Shown here: piece by piece, positions 1 to 5,835 of the stretch
How positions within the stretch are numbered: the first letter of the stretch is position 1
Layout: the number at the start of each line of letters is the position of its first letter
NCBI RefSeq assembly: GCF_052119425.1
Contig: NZ_JBQKFH010000065.1
Coordinates: 1 to 8,482, forward strand
Length of the DNA stretch: 8,482 nt
Direction: 5' to 3'
From: Enterococcus_E cecorum_C
GTDB taxonomy: Bacteria > Bacillota > Bacilli > Lactobacillales > Enterococcaceae
Made by a program: the position numbers and the translations under genes
Notes under the pieces: model-generated
Databases searched by the model: none
What the model was told of the DNA's origin: nothing
What the model saw: the letters and a program-made list of their open reading frames with translations, nothing else

Positions 1-53
1 TTAAGATAAGCATTTACAACTTGCTTTTTAAACTCAAAAGAATATTTGGACAT
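1..53 (-). CDS. IS3-family transposase OrfA, N-terminal fragment
   Basis: Only 17 codons are inside the window. They read MSKYSFEFKKQVVNAYL, the usual opening of IS150-group OrfA proteins, which begin the helix-turn-helix domain that binds the terminal repeats. In such elements OrfA is joined to the DDE catalytic part, OrfB, by programmed -1 frameshifting; that region is not visible here. The ATG is at 51-53. The only Shine-Dalgarno-like sequence is GGAGGT (minus strand of 64-69), 10 nt upstream, a slightly long spacing. It lies in the 3' arm of a hairpin formed by the end of the element (61-106). The frame runs off the window edge and is not shown to be broken. Confidence 0.85.
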   Translation of the reverse strand, partial: MSKYSFEFKKQVVNAYL

Positions 54-60
54 AAAAATA

Positions 61-106
61 CCGACCTCCAATTGTTAGATTTTATGGTCTAACTTTTGGG
101 GGTCGG
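61..106 (-). promoter_or_regulatory. Hairpin at the IS end that pairs the orfA ribosome binding site
   Basis: Positions 61-79 and 88-106 are inverted repeats matching at 16 of 19 positions. In RNA from the minus strand this gives a stem of 6 bp (CCGACC/GGTCGG), one mismatch, 4 bp, a 2x2 internal loop, then 6 bp (GTTAGA/TCTAAC) closed by an 8-nt loop. The 3' arm contains the GGAGGT that would serve orfA. Transcripts entering from outside carry both arms, whereas one starting inside the element would lack the 5' arm. Hairpins of this kind that block translation from impinging transcripts are known in IS10 and IS50; applying that to this element is inference. Confidence 0.6.
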
Positions 107-110
107 TACA
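87..110 (-). repeat. Left terminal inverted repeat (IRL) of the IS
   Basis: On the minus strand these 24 bp begin TGTACCGACC and end AAGTTAGAC. They match the right terminal repeat at 8373-8396 at 19 of 24 positions, with differences at positions 3-6 and 13. The first two bases are TG, as is normal for IS3-family ends. The flanking bases outside are TTTT (111-114). Confidence 0.8.
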
Positions 111-142
111 TTTTGTGCGGATCACTACCTTTTTTATTGTAT
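111..142 (-). terminator. Apparent half of the relA-dtd terminator, cut by the IS
   Basis: Just after the dtd stop the minus strand reads AAAAAAGGTAGTGATCCGC and then meets the IS end at 110. An A-run followed by a GC-richer arm is what the first half of a bidirectional rho-independent terminator looks like, but the complementary arm and T-run are missing. The inference is that the IS inserted in the loop and the other half lies beyond the element, outside the window. No alternative partner arm is visible within the IS end. Confidence 0.4.
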
Positions 143-589
143 TTATTTATTTTGGCTGTCGATGATGATCGTTACAGGGCCATCATTGACGAGGTGACAC
201 TTCATATCGGCACCGAAAATGCCCGTTTCAACCGGAATGCCTGCTTGACGCAACCCTTCATTAAAAGCCTCGTATAAAGGAATGGCTGTATCGGGTTTAG
301 CCGCTTGCACAAAGCTTGGTCGATTGCCTTTTTTAGTGTCCGCAAATAAGGTGAATTGAGAAATACTCAAAATCTCCCCACCGACATCCATAATAGAACG
401 ATTCATTTTTTGTTGATCATCTTCAAAGACGCGAAGTTTACTTATTTTACCTACTAAATAATCGACATCTGTTTGTGTGTCTTGTTCATGGACACCAAGT
501 AAAATCATAAAACCTTTACCAATTTGACCTACTGTGTTGTCATCCACGACTACTTTTGCTTGGCTGACTCGTTGAATTACCGCGCGCAT
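143..589 (-). CDS. dtd: D-aminoacyl-tRNA deacylase (Dtd)
   Basis: Dtd is a cytoplasmic proofreading enzyme that hydrolyses D-aminoacyl-tRNAs, and also glycyl-tRNA(Ala), so that wrongly charged tRNA does not reach the ribosome. The 148-residue protein has the normal family length. Both signature motifs are intact: SQFTLFAD at residues 77-84, including the active-site-region Thr80, and the Gly-cisPro motif in NDGPVT at 135-140, which rejects L-amino acids. The ATG at 587-589 follows AAAGGA (597-602) with a 7-nt spacer. That ribosome binding site overlaps the relA stop codon (594-596), so the two genes are almost certainly cotranscribed and probably translationally coupled. The relA-dtd pairing is common in Firmicutes. 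No complete terminator follows the stop codon; only half of one appears to remain before the IS boundary at 110. Confidence 0.97.
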   Translation of the reverse strand: MRAVIQRVSQAKVVVDDNTVGQIGKGFMILLGVHEQDTQTDVDYLVGKISKLRVFEDDQQKMNRSIMDVGGEILSISQFTLFADTKKGNRPSFVQAAKPDTAIPLYEAFNEGLRQAGIPVETGIFGADMKCHLVNDGPVTIIIDSQNK

Positions 590-593
590 GGAC

Positions 594-2807
594 TCATCCT
601 TTCATCCGACGTACAGAATAGACATCGGGAATTTGTTTGATTTTATCGACAATTGATTTCAAATGATTTAAGTTTTGAATACGTAAAGTTAGACGAATGG
701 TAGCTGTTTTTTCCTTGTTCGATCTCGCTTCTACGCTACTCAATTGTTTCGTCATAGAGTTAACGGTTTGTAAGATGTCATTCAATAAACCGTTACGATT
801 GAAGCCATGAATTTCCAAATCAACATCGAATTCCATATTCATGACTGCAGTATCTTCCCATTCCACTTCAATCATGCGGTTTTCAAAGTCAACGGCATGA
901 CGGACATTTGGACAATCTGCACGGTGAATCGACACCCCACGTCCTTTAGTGATATAGCCGACAATCTCATCACCTGGTACCGGATTACAACAACGGCTCA
1001 AACGAATAAGTAGATTATTGACCCCTTCAATGACAATGCCGCCTTCATGACGCACTTTCATCTTTTCAGGTTCTTTTTTCACTGGATTGGTCAATAAATC
1101 CTCTACTTCTTGCTTTTGTTTTTCTTCTTGTTGTTGCTTGCGTTCTTCTTCGGTCAAACGATTCACAAAAGTCGTGGCACTCATTTCTCCAAAACCGACT
1201 GCTGCATATAAGTCTTCTTCGGAATGGTAATTAAAGCGTGACATCGCCTCTTGAATTTTAGCCTTGGTCAAGATTTCTTTTGGTACAAAGCCTAAATCTT
1301 GAATGACCTTGCTGACCATTTCACGCCCTTTTTCGATATTTTCATCGCGATCTTGGACTTTAAAGAAGCGTTTAATCTTATTTTTTGCCTTAGAAGTCGC
1401 CACAAATTTCAACCAGTCACGACTTGGCCCAAATGAATTAGGTGAAGTCAAGATTTCGACAATATCCCCATTTTTCAATTTGTAGTCAAGTTGTACCATC
1501 TTCCCATTGATTTTCGCACCGACTGTTTTATTTCCAATATCAGTGTGGATACTATAAGCGAAATCAAGTGGACCAGACCCTTGAGGCAGCTCAGTCACAT
1601 CGCCTTTAGGAGTGAAGACATAGACCTTATCACTAAAGATATCGCCTTTGACCCCTTCCATAAATTCAGAGGCATCATAGCTTTCATCTTTGAGTTCCAA
1701 AATTTCTTTAAACCAACCCACTTGTTTGGTCATGCTGTCTGGTTTGACTTTATCGGTTTTTCCTTGTTTATATGCCCAGTGTGCCGCAACCCCAAATTCG
1801 GCAATTTCATGCATTTCATGGGTACGGATTTGCACTTCAAGTGGATTTCCTTTTGGCCCGATGACTGTTGTATGCAAGGATTGGTACATGTTAGCTTTAG
1901 GCATCGCAATATAATCTTTAAAACGCCCTGGCATTGGTTTCCATTTGGTATGGATACTACCCAACACCGCATAACAATCCTTGATGGAATCCACAATCAC
2001 ACGAATCGCTAATAAGTCGTAAATTTCATCAAATTGTTTCTTTTTATCGACCATTTTACGATAAATCGAATAAATATGTTTTGGTCGACCATAAATTTCG
2101 GCATAAATCTCTAGTTCTTCCGTCGCTAAACGAATCTCTTCTACCGCTTCAGCAATGTAGGCTTCTCGTTCATCGCGTTTGGTTTGCATCAAATGAACGA
2201 TACGATAATACTGACTAGGATTAATATAACGTAAAGCACGGTCTTCTAATTCCCATTTAATCCGGCTAATCCCTAAACGGTGAGCCAATGGAGCATAGAT
2301 TTCCAATGTTTCTTGTGCAATGCGGCGTTGTTTATCTTCTCTTAAATGTTTTAACGTCCGCATATTATGCAAACGGTCCGCTAATTTCACCATGATGACT
2401 CGCAAATCTTTGGCCATCGCAATTAACATTTTGCGGTGATTTTCTGCTAATTGTTCTTCATGAGATTTATATTTGATTTTACCTAATTTCGTGACACCAT
2501 CGACTAACATCGCCACATCTTTACCGAAATCTCTTTCTAAATCTTCTAAAGTCACATCCGTATCTTCTACAACATCATGTAAAAAACCTGTGGCAACAGT
2601 ATGTGGATCCATATGTAATTCCGCTAAAAGTCCAGCTACTTGAATCGGATGAATAATGTATGGCTCGCCTGATTTACGAAATTGATGGGCATGGGCTTTA
2701 GTCGCATAATCTAAAGCTTTTTGGACAAAGGCGGTTTCTTCTTCGCTCATATAATCTGCAACCATTTTGATTACACTTGGCCCTGAAAGTACGATATCTT
2801 TTGCCAT
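594..2807 (-). CDS. relA: Bifunctional (p)ppGpp synthetase/hydrolase, long RelA/SpoT homologue (Rel)
   Basis: Rel makes the alarmone (p)ppGpp from ATP and GDP/GTP on stalled ribosomes and hydrolyses it when starvation ends. The 737-residue protein is full length. The N-terminal HD hydrolase domain (about 25-200) keeps its metal ligands: His53, the His77-Asp78 pair in FLHDVVEDTD, and Asp144 in KLADRLHNM. The synthetase domain (about 240-350) has Asp264 in YDLLAIR, the RFKD motif at 295-298 typical of bifunctional enzymes, and YQSLHTTV at 308-315. TGS follows at about 392-455, then a Cys-rich zinc-finger-like segment (RCCNPVPGDE, Cys606, Cys607, Cys632) and a C-terminal ACT domain (about 658-737). 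I chose the ATG at 2805-2807 because GAGGTGA (2813-2819) precedes it by 5 nt. An in-frame ATG at 2853-2855 lies inside the promoter, between -35 and -10, and cannot be transcribed from it. Confidence 0.97.
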   Translation of the reverse strand: MAKDIVLSGPSVIKMVADYMSEEETAFVQKALDYATKAHAHQFRKSGEPYIIHPIQVAGLLAELHMDPHTVATGFLHDVVEDTDVTLEDLERDFGKDVAMLVDGVTKLGKIKYKSHEEQLAENHRKMLIAMAKDLRVIMVKLADRLHNMRTLKHLREDKQRRIAQETLEIYAPLAHRLGISRIKWELEDRALRYINPSQYYRIVHLMQTKRDEREAYIAEAVEEIRLATEELEIYAEIYGRPKHIYSIYRKMVDKKKQFDEIYDLLAIRVIVDSIKDCYAVLGSIHTKWKPMPGRFKDYIAMPKANMYQSLHTTVIGPKGNPLEVQIRTHEMHEIAEFGVAAHWAYKQGKTDKVKPDSMTKQVGWFKEILELKDESYDASEFMEGVKGDIFSDKVYVFTPKGDVTELPQGSGPLDFAYSIHTDIGNKTVGAKINGKMVQLDYKLKNGDIVEILTSPNSFGPSRDWLKFVATSKAKNKIKRFFKVQDRDENIEKGREMVSKVIQDLGFVPKEILTKAKIQEAMSRFNYHSEEDLYAAVGFGEMSATTFVNRLTEEERKQQQEEKQKQEVEDLLTNPVKKEPEKMKVRHEGGIVIEGVNNLLIRLSRCCNPVPGDEIVGYITKGRGVSIHRADCPNVRHAVDFENRMIEVEWEDTAVMNMEFDVDLEIHGFNRNGLLNDILQTVNSMTKQLSSVEARSNKEKTATIRLTLRIQNLNHLKSIVDKIKQIPDVYSVRRMKG

Positions 2808-2834
2808 TTCACTCACCTCGCTTGATTTTCTACT

Positions 2835-2864
2835 ATTATAGCAAAAAAATTCCATCCATTACAA
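2835..2864 (-). promoter_or_regulatory. relA-dtd promoter (sigma-A, extended -10)
   Basis: On the minus strand the -35 is TTGTAA (2859-2864) and the -10 is TATAAT (2835-2840), 18 bp apart, with TG one base before the -10 (an extended -10). The predicted start is near 2828, leaving a leader of about 20 nt that carries the relA ribosome binding site. It also fixes the relA start at 2807. Confidence 0.8.
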
Positions 2865-2926
2865 TGAAAGACGACTATTCAAACGCTTTTATCTTATCTT
2901 TTTCGATTTTAGCCATCATTTAACCT

Positions 2927-2966
2927 AAAAAAAGAGCATCTGACACTAAAAAAGCATCAAATACTC
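2927..2966 (-). terminator. Rho-independent terminator of the DUF3013-prmA-rsmE operon
   Basis: On the minus strand the arm at 2957-2966 (GAGTATTTGA) pairs with 2934-2943 (TCAGATGCTC) over 10 bp, including two G-U pairs, with a 13-nt loop. Seven T residues follow (2927-2933). It starts 8 nt after the stop codon of the gene at 2975 and about 60 bp before the relA promoter, so relA-dtd is a separate transcription unit. Confidence 0.75.
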
Positions 2967-2974
2967 AGCAAAAA

Positions 2975-3484
2975 TTATAATAAAAATTCAATAAACTCAT
3001 CCACAGCCATCTGCAAAGAATTCTTAAATGAAAAGCCACAGTAATGAGCTAAACTAGCCAACAAATCAAACATATCCGTTAACAAAGCTTGATCTAATGG
3101 TTCATGTGTTGTCTTACTATGAATGATTTGACTTGAAAGTTGATAAATTGCTTCATCCGCCCGATTAAATAACTCAAACATATCATTAATGAAGAAGTAG
3201 GTTTCCTTCACTTGATACTCACTTAAAGAAGGCAGGCCTAAAGTATGATTAATCTGAATTAATTCCACCGCCATATCACCAAATGCCGAGGCCATCATCA
3301 ATTCCTCAGGGTCAAATGTAGCTGCTTGCTCCACTTCCTTTTGCACAATTTGGTTTAAATAAAATAGATTTAATGAACCATAGATATAACGAATTTGTGC
3401 TACATTCATATTCGGAACAGAGACAAATTCATTTTCTGTCAGTGCTGCTTCTAACTTTGTAATTGCTTGTTGCATCTTATTCAC
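2975..3484 (-). CDS. Unrecognised 169-codon helical protein at the end of the rsmE operon
   Basis: I do not recognise this protein. It has no signal peptide or membrane segment, looks almost wholly alpha-helical and is acidic, rich in Glu, Asp, Leu and Met. Its C-terminal third (about 133-169: LLTDMFDLLASLAHYCGF and the following helix) recalls the second half of MazG-like all-alpha NTP pyrophosphatases, with DxxD at Asp137-Asp140. The first EExxE metal motif of that family is not clear, so the resemblance is only a weak lead. The start is uncertain. GTG at 3482-3484 directly abuts the rsmE TGA (3485-3487). The ATG three codons later (3473-3475) has GTGAG at 8 nt and may be the real start, giving 166 residues. 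Either way translation should be coupled to rsmE. It is followed at once by the operon terminator. Confidence 0.85.
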   Translation of the reverse strand: MNKMQQAITKLEAALTENEFVSVPNMNVAQIRYIYGSLNLFYLNQIVQKEVEQAATFDPEELMMASAFGDMAVELIQINHTLGLPSLSEYQVKETYFFINDMFELFNRADEAIYQLSSQIIHSKTTHEPLDQALLTDMFDLLASLAHYCGFSFKNSLQMAVDEFIEFLL

Positions 3485-4246
3485 TCACTTTTCTTGGTTT
3501 ATCAATTCAAAAAAGAAACTACTGCTTGCTAAAAGATATAAAGGTGCGGTCTCCGTACGTAATATTCTTGGCCCTAATCCACAGCATTTGCCACCTAATT
3601 GCTTGAATTGCTCGATTTCTGTCGGCGTAATGCCCCCTTCTGGCCCAAAAATAGCTAAAAGCTTCTCATTAGGGGCAAGCTGTTGAAAGACTTGCACCAA
3701 TTGACTATCTTCGCCTTGTTTGGCCGATTCTTCATAAGCAATGATGATGTGATCATATTCGGCTGCGCGTTTTAATAAATCTGTAAAGTGTTCCAACAAA
3801 TCAATTTTAGGTACGACTTGACGATGCGATTGTTCCGCAGCTTCTTGGGCAATTTTTTCGAGACGTTCTTGTTTTTTAGCTAGTTTTTTATCATTCCACT
3901 TCACAACCGAACTAGCTGCTGGAAAGCCAATCAACTCTGCCATACCTAGTTCTGTCGCTTTTTGGACAATCCACTCTAGCTTATCACCTTTTGGATAGCC
4001 ACTAGCAATAGTAATATGAACTGGTAATTCTTTTGCTTGTTCTTCTTTAGCCACTTCCACCAAAGTCAACGTATCTGGGGTGATTTCGCTAATTTGTGCC
4101 ATAATGACTTGTTGGTCGCTAAAAGCTAGATAGACTTGACTGCCAACTTTCATCCTCATCACGTGAACCATATGATGATACATTTCCTTGGTTGCCTGAT
4201 AGCTTTCTTGTACTTGATAAGGGGTATCAACAAAATATCTTTGCAT
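3485..4246 (-). CDS. rsmE: 16S rRNA m3U1498 methyltransferase RsmE
   Basis: RsmE methylates N3 of U1498 in 16S rRNA (E. coli numbering), acting on the small subunit at the decoding region and using S-adenosylmethionine. The 253 residues match the usual length. A PUA-like N-terminal domain (about 1-70) is followed by a SPOUT-type knotted methyltransferase domain. Family motifs are KGDKLEWIVQKATELG at 86-101, EQSHR at 138-142, the SAM-binding loop FGPEGGI at 200-206, and LGPRILRTETA at 224-234, which forms the trefoil knot. The ATG (4244-4246) shares one base with the prmA stop codon in a TAATG junction, preceded by GGGTGA. Its own TGA abuts the start of the next gene. The prmA-rsmE pair is widespread in Firmicutes; in Bacillus it lies after dnaK-dnaJ, which is not seen here. 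Confidence 0.96.
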   Translation of the reverse strand: MQRYFVDTPYQVQESYQATKEMYHHMVHVMRMKVGSQVYLAFSDQQVIMAQISEITPDTLTLVEVAKEEQAKELPVHITIASGYPKGDKLEWIVQKATELGMAELIGFPAASSVVKWNDKKLAKKQERLEKIAQEAAEQSHRQVVPKIDLLEHFTDLLKRAAEYDHIIIAYEESAKQGEDSQLVQVFQQLAPNEKLLAIFGPEGGITPTEIEQFKQLGGKCCGLGPRILRTETAPLYLLASSSFFFELINQEK

Positions 4247-5196
4247 TAATCTTCACCCAAGTCTTTTTTCAAAATAATCGCATACCAGTCTTTTTGGTTC
4301 AATTGTTGTTCCACGACAAAGCCTGCCTTCTCACATGCAGCTAAGACCATTTCGCGTTTGGCTTCGATAATTCCAGAGATAATCAAATGCCCAGTATCTT
4401 TTAACAAACGATGCGCATCCTCTAACATTAAGACGATAATATCTGCTAAAATATTGGCCACGATGACATCCGCTTGTATTTCGATTCCTTTTAGTAAATC
4501 ATTGGCACTGACCTTAACATCACTAGCAATCGGGTTTAAGTCCATATTTTCTTTTGCTGCTCTAACCGCGACTTCATCCAAGTCAAAAGCATGAACCTCT
4601 TTGGCTCCTAAATATTTACTTGCAATACTTAACACACCTGAGCCTGTCCCTACATCAAGTACCGTTTCGTCTCCATGTAAGGTCACTTCTAAAGCTTGTA
4701 ACGTTAAGCGAGTCGTCGGGTGTGTCCCAGTACCAAAAGCCATACCTGGATCTAAGGTGATGATTTTTTCTTCTGGATGGGTTGCTTGATAGTCTTGCCA
4801 GCTTGGGACAATCGTTAAAAAGCGACTAATTTGCACAGGATGATAATATTTTTTCCACGCCGTCGCCCAATTTTCCTCAGAGACTTCAGAAATTTCGACT
4901 TCATTTTTACCAATGGCTAAACCAAATTCAGCCAATTGCGCAATTCTGTCTTGAATGGTTGGCATAATTTCAGGCAAGAAGGTTGTTTCAGGGAAATATG
5001 CCGTAACAACCGCCCCTTCTGTAATCATTTCATAGTTTTCTTTGTCTAATAGTTCTCCATAGGCATCTGTTTTATAATTTTCGATATCTAAACTATCTTC
5101 AATCATTACGCCACTGGCACCGGCTTCCATTAAAATATTAGACACCGCTTCGATTGCTTCACTTTCTGTTGTGACTTTTACTTCATTCCACTTCAT
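4246..5196 (-). CDS. prmA: Ribosomal protein L11 methyltransferase PrmA
   Basis: PrmA trimethylates amino groups of ribosomal protein L11 with S-adenosylmethionine, in the cytoplasm. The 316 residues are normal for the family. The N-terminal substrate-recognition domain covers about 1-95, and a linker carries the conserved EENWATAWKKYYHP (107-120). The Rossmann-type methyltransferase domain follows, with DPGMAFGTGTHPTT at 149-162, SAM motif I VLDVGTGSG at 179-187, the acidic motif II FDLDE at 204-208, and VANILADI at 246-253 as motif IV. The ATG at 5194-5196 follows GGTGA by 4 nt. There are 12 nt between the upstream gene's stop and this start, and a 1-nt overlap with rsmE, so all three are one operon. 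Confidence 0.97.
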   Translation of the reverse strand: MKWNEVKVTTESEAIEAVSNILMEAGASGVMIEDSLDIENYKTDAYGELLDKENYEMITEGAVVTAYFPETTFLPEIMPTIQDRIAQLAEFGLAIGKNEVEISEVSEENWATAWKKYYHPVQISRFLTIVPSWQDYQATHPEEKIITLDPGMAFGTGTHPTTRLTLQALEVTLHGDETVLDVGTGSGVLSIASKYLGAKEVHAFDLDEVAVRAAKENMDLNPIASDVKVSANDLLKGIEIQADVIVANILADIIVLMLEDAHRLLKDTGHLIISGIIEAKREMVLAACEKAGFVVEQQLNQKDWYAIILKKDLGED

Positions 5197-5208
5197 CTTT
5201 TCACCTTC

Positions 5209-5664
5209 TTAAAATTTAGGATAAGGAATCCAACGAGCAGATCCTTCATTTTCAATGATTTCTTGTAGTCTAGCTTCATCAAAAGTTAATTCAAACACTT
5301 CAGCTTCTTCGTCTTCTAAAAAGTCGAAAATATCAGACATGCCTTGGTCTAATACTTCATTTAAATACGTAACAAGACCCGCTAAAGTCGTACTTTCAAT
5401 CCCTTTTTTACGCTCAAAAGGCATTGTATATAAGTAATCATTTGCATCAAATTGAGATTTTTCAGTGTAAAGTAAAATCCCATCTTCAAATTCTATCGCT
5501 TCGACTTCCTCTTCACCAGCTAACTCTTCATTGCTTGCTAAATATAGGCGAAAAATGATTTCTATCGTATGGTTTTTAGTATTCCAATCTAATGCGACAT
5601 CATAATCAGTCACTTTTTGATCAATTTGTTGGTCTAAAAAAGTTAAAATATCTTCTTTGGCCAC
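5209..5664 (-). CDS. DUF3013-family protein, 151 residues, GTG start
   Basis: The sequence resembles a conserved enterococcal/streptococcal protein family that I recall as DUF3013; its function is unknown. It is small, soluble and strongly acidic. Features I associate with the family are YDVALDWNTKNHTIEII (21-37), EFEDGILLY (58-66), AGLVTYLNEVLDQG (95-108), an acidic FDFLEDEEAEVFEL segment (113-126), and an aromatic/proline end, WIPYPKF. I chose the GTG at 5662-5664 because AGAGGG (5671-5676) lies 6 nt upstream and the family begins near this residue. The frame stays open to 5811, but that 49-residue extension would overlap the rarA promoter and has no good ribosome binding site. The gene heads the operon with prmA, rsmE and the 169-codon gene, suggesting but not proving a link to translation. 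Confidence 0.85.
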   Translation of the reverse strand: MAKEDILTFLDQQIDQKVTDYDVALDWNTKNHTIEIIFRLYLASNEELAGEEEVEAIEFEDGILLYTEKSQFDANDYLYTMPFERKKGIESTTLAGLVTYLNEVLDQGMSDIFDFLEDEEAEVFELTFDEARLQEIIENEGSARWIPYPKF

Positions 5665-5724
5665 TGATTTCCCTCTTTTCTGAATAATTTCCATCACTTT
5701 CATCATACACAATTCTTTTACTAA

Positions 5725-5752
5725 ATCATAGCTAAAACCATCATTTGCGCAA
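5725..5752 (-). promoter_or_regulatory. Possible promoter of the DUF3013-prmA-rsmE operon
   Basis: On the minus strand TATGAT (5725-5730) is a reasonable -10, and TTGCGC (5747-5752) is a poor -35, 16 bp away. The start would be near 5718, about 55 nt before the GTG. The -35 overlaps a perfect 10-bp palindrome, TTTGCGCAAA (5744-5753). This is a weak match, offered because the operon needs a promoter in this divergent interval. Confidence 0.3.
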
Positions 5753-5787
5753 AAAAATGTTTCAACTAGCTTATTTTGCACAGATAA

Positions 5788-5796
5788 TGCTATACT
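5788..5796 (+). promoter_or_regulatory. rarA promoter, extended -10
   Basis: TGC followed directly by TATACT (5791-5796) is a good extended -10. There is no clear -35 at 16-18 bp, which extended -10 promoters can do without. The predicted start is near 5803, giving a leader of about 33 nt before rarA. Confidence 0.5.
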
Positions 5797-5835
5797 ATGT
5801 AAGCAAAGCATTTTTTGATAGAGAGGATGTATCGT

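Larger units (their letters stand above)
1..110 (-). mobile_element. IS3-family (IS150-like) insertion sequence, transposase-start end, truncated by window edge
   Basis: The outer boundary is placed at 110, where the minus strand begins TGTACCGACCCCC and continues into AAAAGTTAGAC, a typical IS3/IS150-group terminal repeat starting with TG. Inside it is the start of an orfA-like reading frame running off the left edge. The matching other end of the same type of element is at 8373-8396 (19 of 24 positions agree). The body of the element is outside the window, so the exact IS name and whether it is intact cannot be judged. Confidence 0.85.

Noticed and set aside
1491..2012. A plus-strand open frame of 173 codons, and several shorter ones at 807-1013, 1303-1485 and 1690-1914, opposite relA
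   Set aside because: They lie entirely antisense to the intact relA gene, have no ribosome binding sites or recognisable domains, and reflect codon composition of relA.
2808..2855. Sixteen-residue N-terminal extension of Rel
   Set aside because: The upstream ATG lies between the -35 and -10 of the relA promoter, and the ATG at 2807 has the ribosome binding site and family-like N-terminus.
4358..4789. Plus-strand open frames opposite prmA
   Set aside because: Antisense shadows of an intact, motif-complete prmA with no initiation signals.
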